Assembly: GCA_001310715.1 (NCBI GenBank)
Contig: BAXV01000017.1
Span: 1-62,404 of the forward strand
Length of the DNA stretch: 62,404 bases
Direction of reading: 5' to 3'
From: Pseudovibrio sp. JCM 19062
GTDB taxonomy: Bacteria; Pseudomonadota; Alphaproteobacteria; Rhizobiales; Stappiaceae
Below the pieces are notes generated by a model. That model saw only the letters and a program-made list of their open reading frames with translations. It did not search any database and had not been told where the DNA came from. Positions 61,711-62,404 of this stretch are shown here, one piece after another; position 1 is the first letter of the stretch; each line of letters starts with the position of its first letter. Both the position numbers and the translations under genes were made by a program.

Positions 61711-62404
61711 CGCACATAAACCTTCGCGCCGACCGGAACCATGTTGTACAGCTCCGCCACATCTTCGTTGCGCATGCGAATGCAGCCGGAAGAGACGGCC
61801 TGACCGATGGTCCATGGCTCGTTGGACCCGTGAATACGTAGAGTGTTGAACCGAGGTAAAGAGCGCGGGCACCCAACGGGTTACGCGGCCCACCCGGCAT
61901 ATAGCGCGGCAGGTTTGGCTGACGTTTCAGCATTTCCGCAGGCGGACGCCAGTCTGGCCATTCCCGCTTGCGGGTCACTTTGTGAACACCAGCCCACTCA
62001 AAACCCGGACGTCCCACCCCAACGCCATAACGCCGGGCCGTGCCGTTGGATTGCACCAGATAGAGATACCGTGTGGTGGTATCAATGATCACAGTGCCGG
62101 GTGCATGTGAGCTGGAGTAGGGGACCGTGGTTGGCAAAAACTGCTTCGGAATACGCCGGCTGTAGCGGTTCGAAGTGGTACGTGAGCGCTTTTTCTTCTT
62201 GGCAGACCGTTTGATATCCTGAACGGCGCTGGCCTGTGAGCGCGGGATTTGCATAATCCATGGATTGGAAAGGTCCGGACTGAGCACAAGCGGCGGCGCG
62301 GACGCCCGTGGCTTATACTCTGCCTGCGCTGCGGTTCCGAACGCACAAACCAGCCCACCCACACTCAATAAAGCGACAAGCCGGTTTGCTCTGCTTTTGC
62401 TGAT
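61707..62404 (-). CDS. L,D-transpeptidase (YkuD), partial at window edge, one frame break
   Basis: Peptidoglycan cross-linking or lipoprotein-anchoring enzyme, periplasmic. The frame enters from the right edge through a signal-peptide-like stretch (RANRLVALLSVGGLVCAFG, ending AQA). The YkuD fold follows: TVIIDTTTRYLYLVQSNG, PGFEWAGVHKVTRK and, after correction near 61830, HGSNEPWTIGQAVSSGCIRM with the catalytic Cys, ending NMVPVGAKVYVR. About 230 residues visible; the true start lies beyond 62404. Confidence 0.9.

Overview
The window reads as chromosome of a marine-type alphaproteobacterium of moderate GC. Supporting traits are a glcDEF glycolate oxidase, a cytochrome bd operon ending in a DUF2474 microprotein, FeoABC, TRAP transport, DUF1127 and DUF805 proteins, an FNR/FixK-type box and an alphaproteobacterial dispersed repeat. 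A Pseudovibrio/Stappiaceae-like organism fits best, but that is inference from gene content only. No rRNA, tRNA, CRISPR array or recognisable transposase was found.

An essential caveat: about 35 genes are split by single-base indels, roughly one per kilobase. Full-length, family-typical proteins return when one base is restored or removed. Many breaks are loss of one base from a 2-4 base run. Those in A/T runs of 6-8 are repaired by removing one or two bases. This looks like consensus error rather than gene decay, so split reading frames are annotated here as single genes.

Layout. 0-2.5 kb: amino-sugar catabolism (kbaZ-like, nagA). 2.5-6.0 kb: type I secretion adaptor and ABC exporter of the LapC/LapB type, without a visible substrate. 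6.5-10.6 kb: LysR regulator, divergent reductase/epimerase-like gene, class I glutamine amidotransferase and PuuB-like FAD oxidoreductase. 11-12.7 kb: panB and a cysteine hydrolase. 13-15.6 kb: cydAB plus a 43-residue DUF2474 protein. 15.9-16.7 kb: two DUF805 paralogues. 16.8-19.7 kb: feoABC. 19.8-27.2 kb: APH/kinase fusion, ThDP enzyme, Pat-like ADP-forming ligase/acetyltransferase and a tandem universal stress protein. 27.6-30.8 kb: TRAP transporter. 30.9-37.5 kb: GNAT, xseA, rsmE, class III adenylate cyclase and an unknown protein. 37.9-45.6 kb: two paralogous LysR genes, DUF1127, DMT exporter, Na/Pi symporter, polar amino-acid ABC transporter and GST.

The most unusual stretch is 46.7-50.2 kb. 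A glycosyltransferase-like gene and an acyltransferase/SGNH gene, both visibly AT-richer, lie between a DUF2332 gene and convergent fba. Each is followed by a copy of the DUF2332 3' end, the intergenic terminator and the fba 3' end. It looks like a stepwise insertion hotspot for surface-polysaccharide modification genes.

The right end carries fba, a divergent LutA-like protein, a nitroreductase, GNAT, cytochrome c, glcDEF, flavohaemoglobin hmp with a broken divergent nsrR, an MBL hydrolase and the truncated start of an L,D-transpeptidase gene. Respiration under low oxygen and nitrosative stress (cyd, hmp/nsrR, FNR-boxed usp), iron uptake and transport of small organic substrates are the recurring themes.
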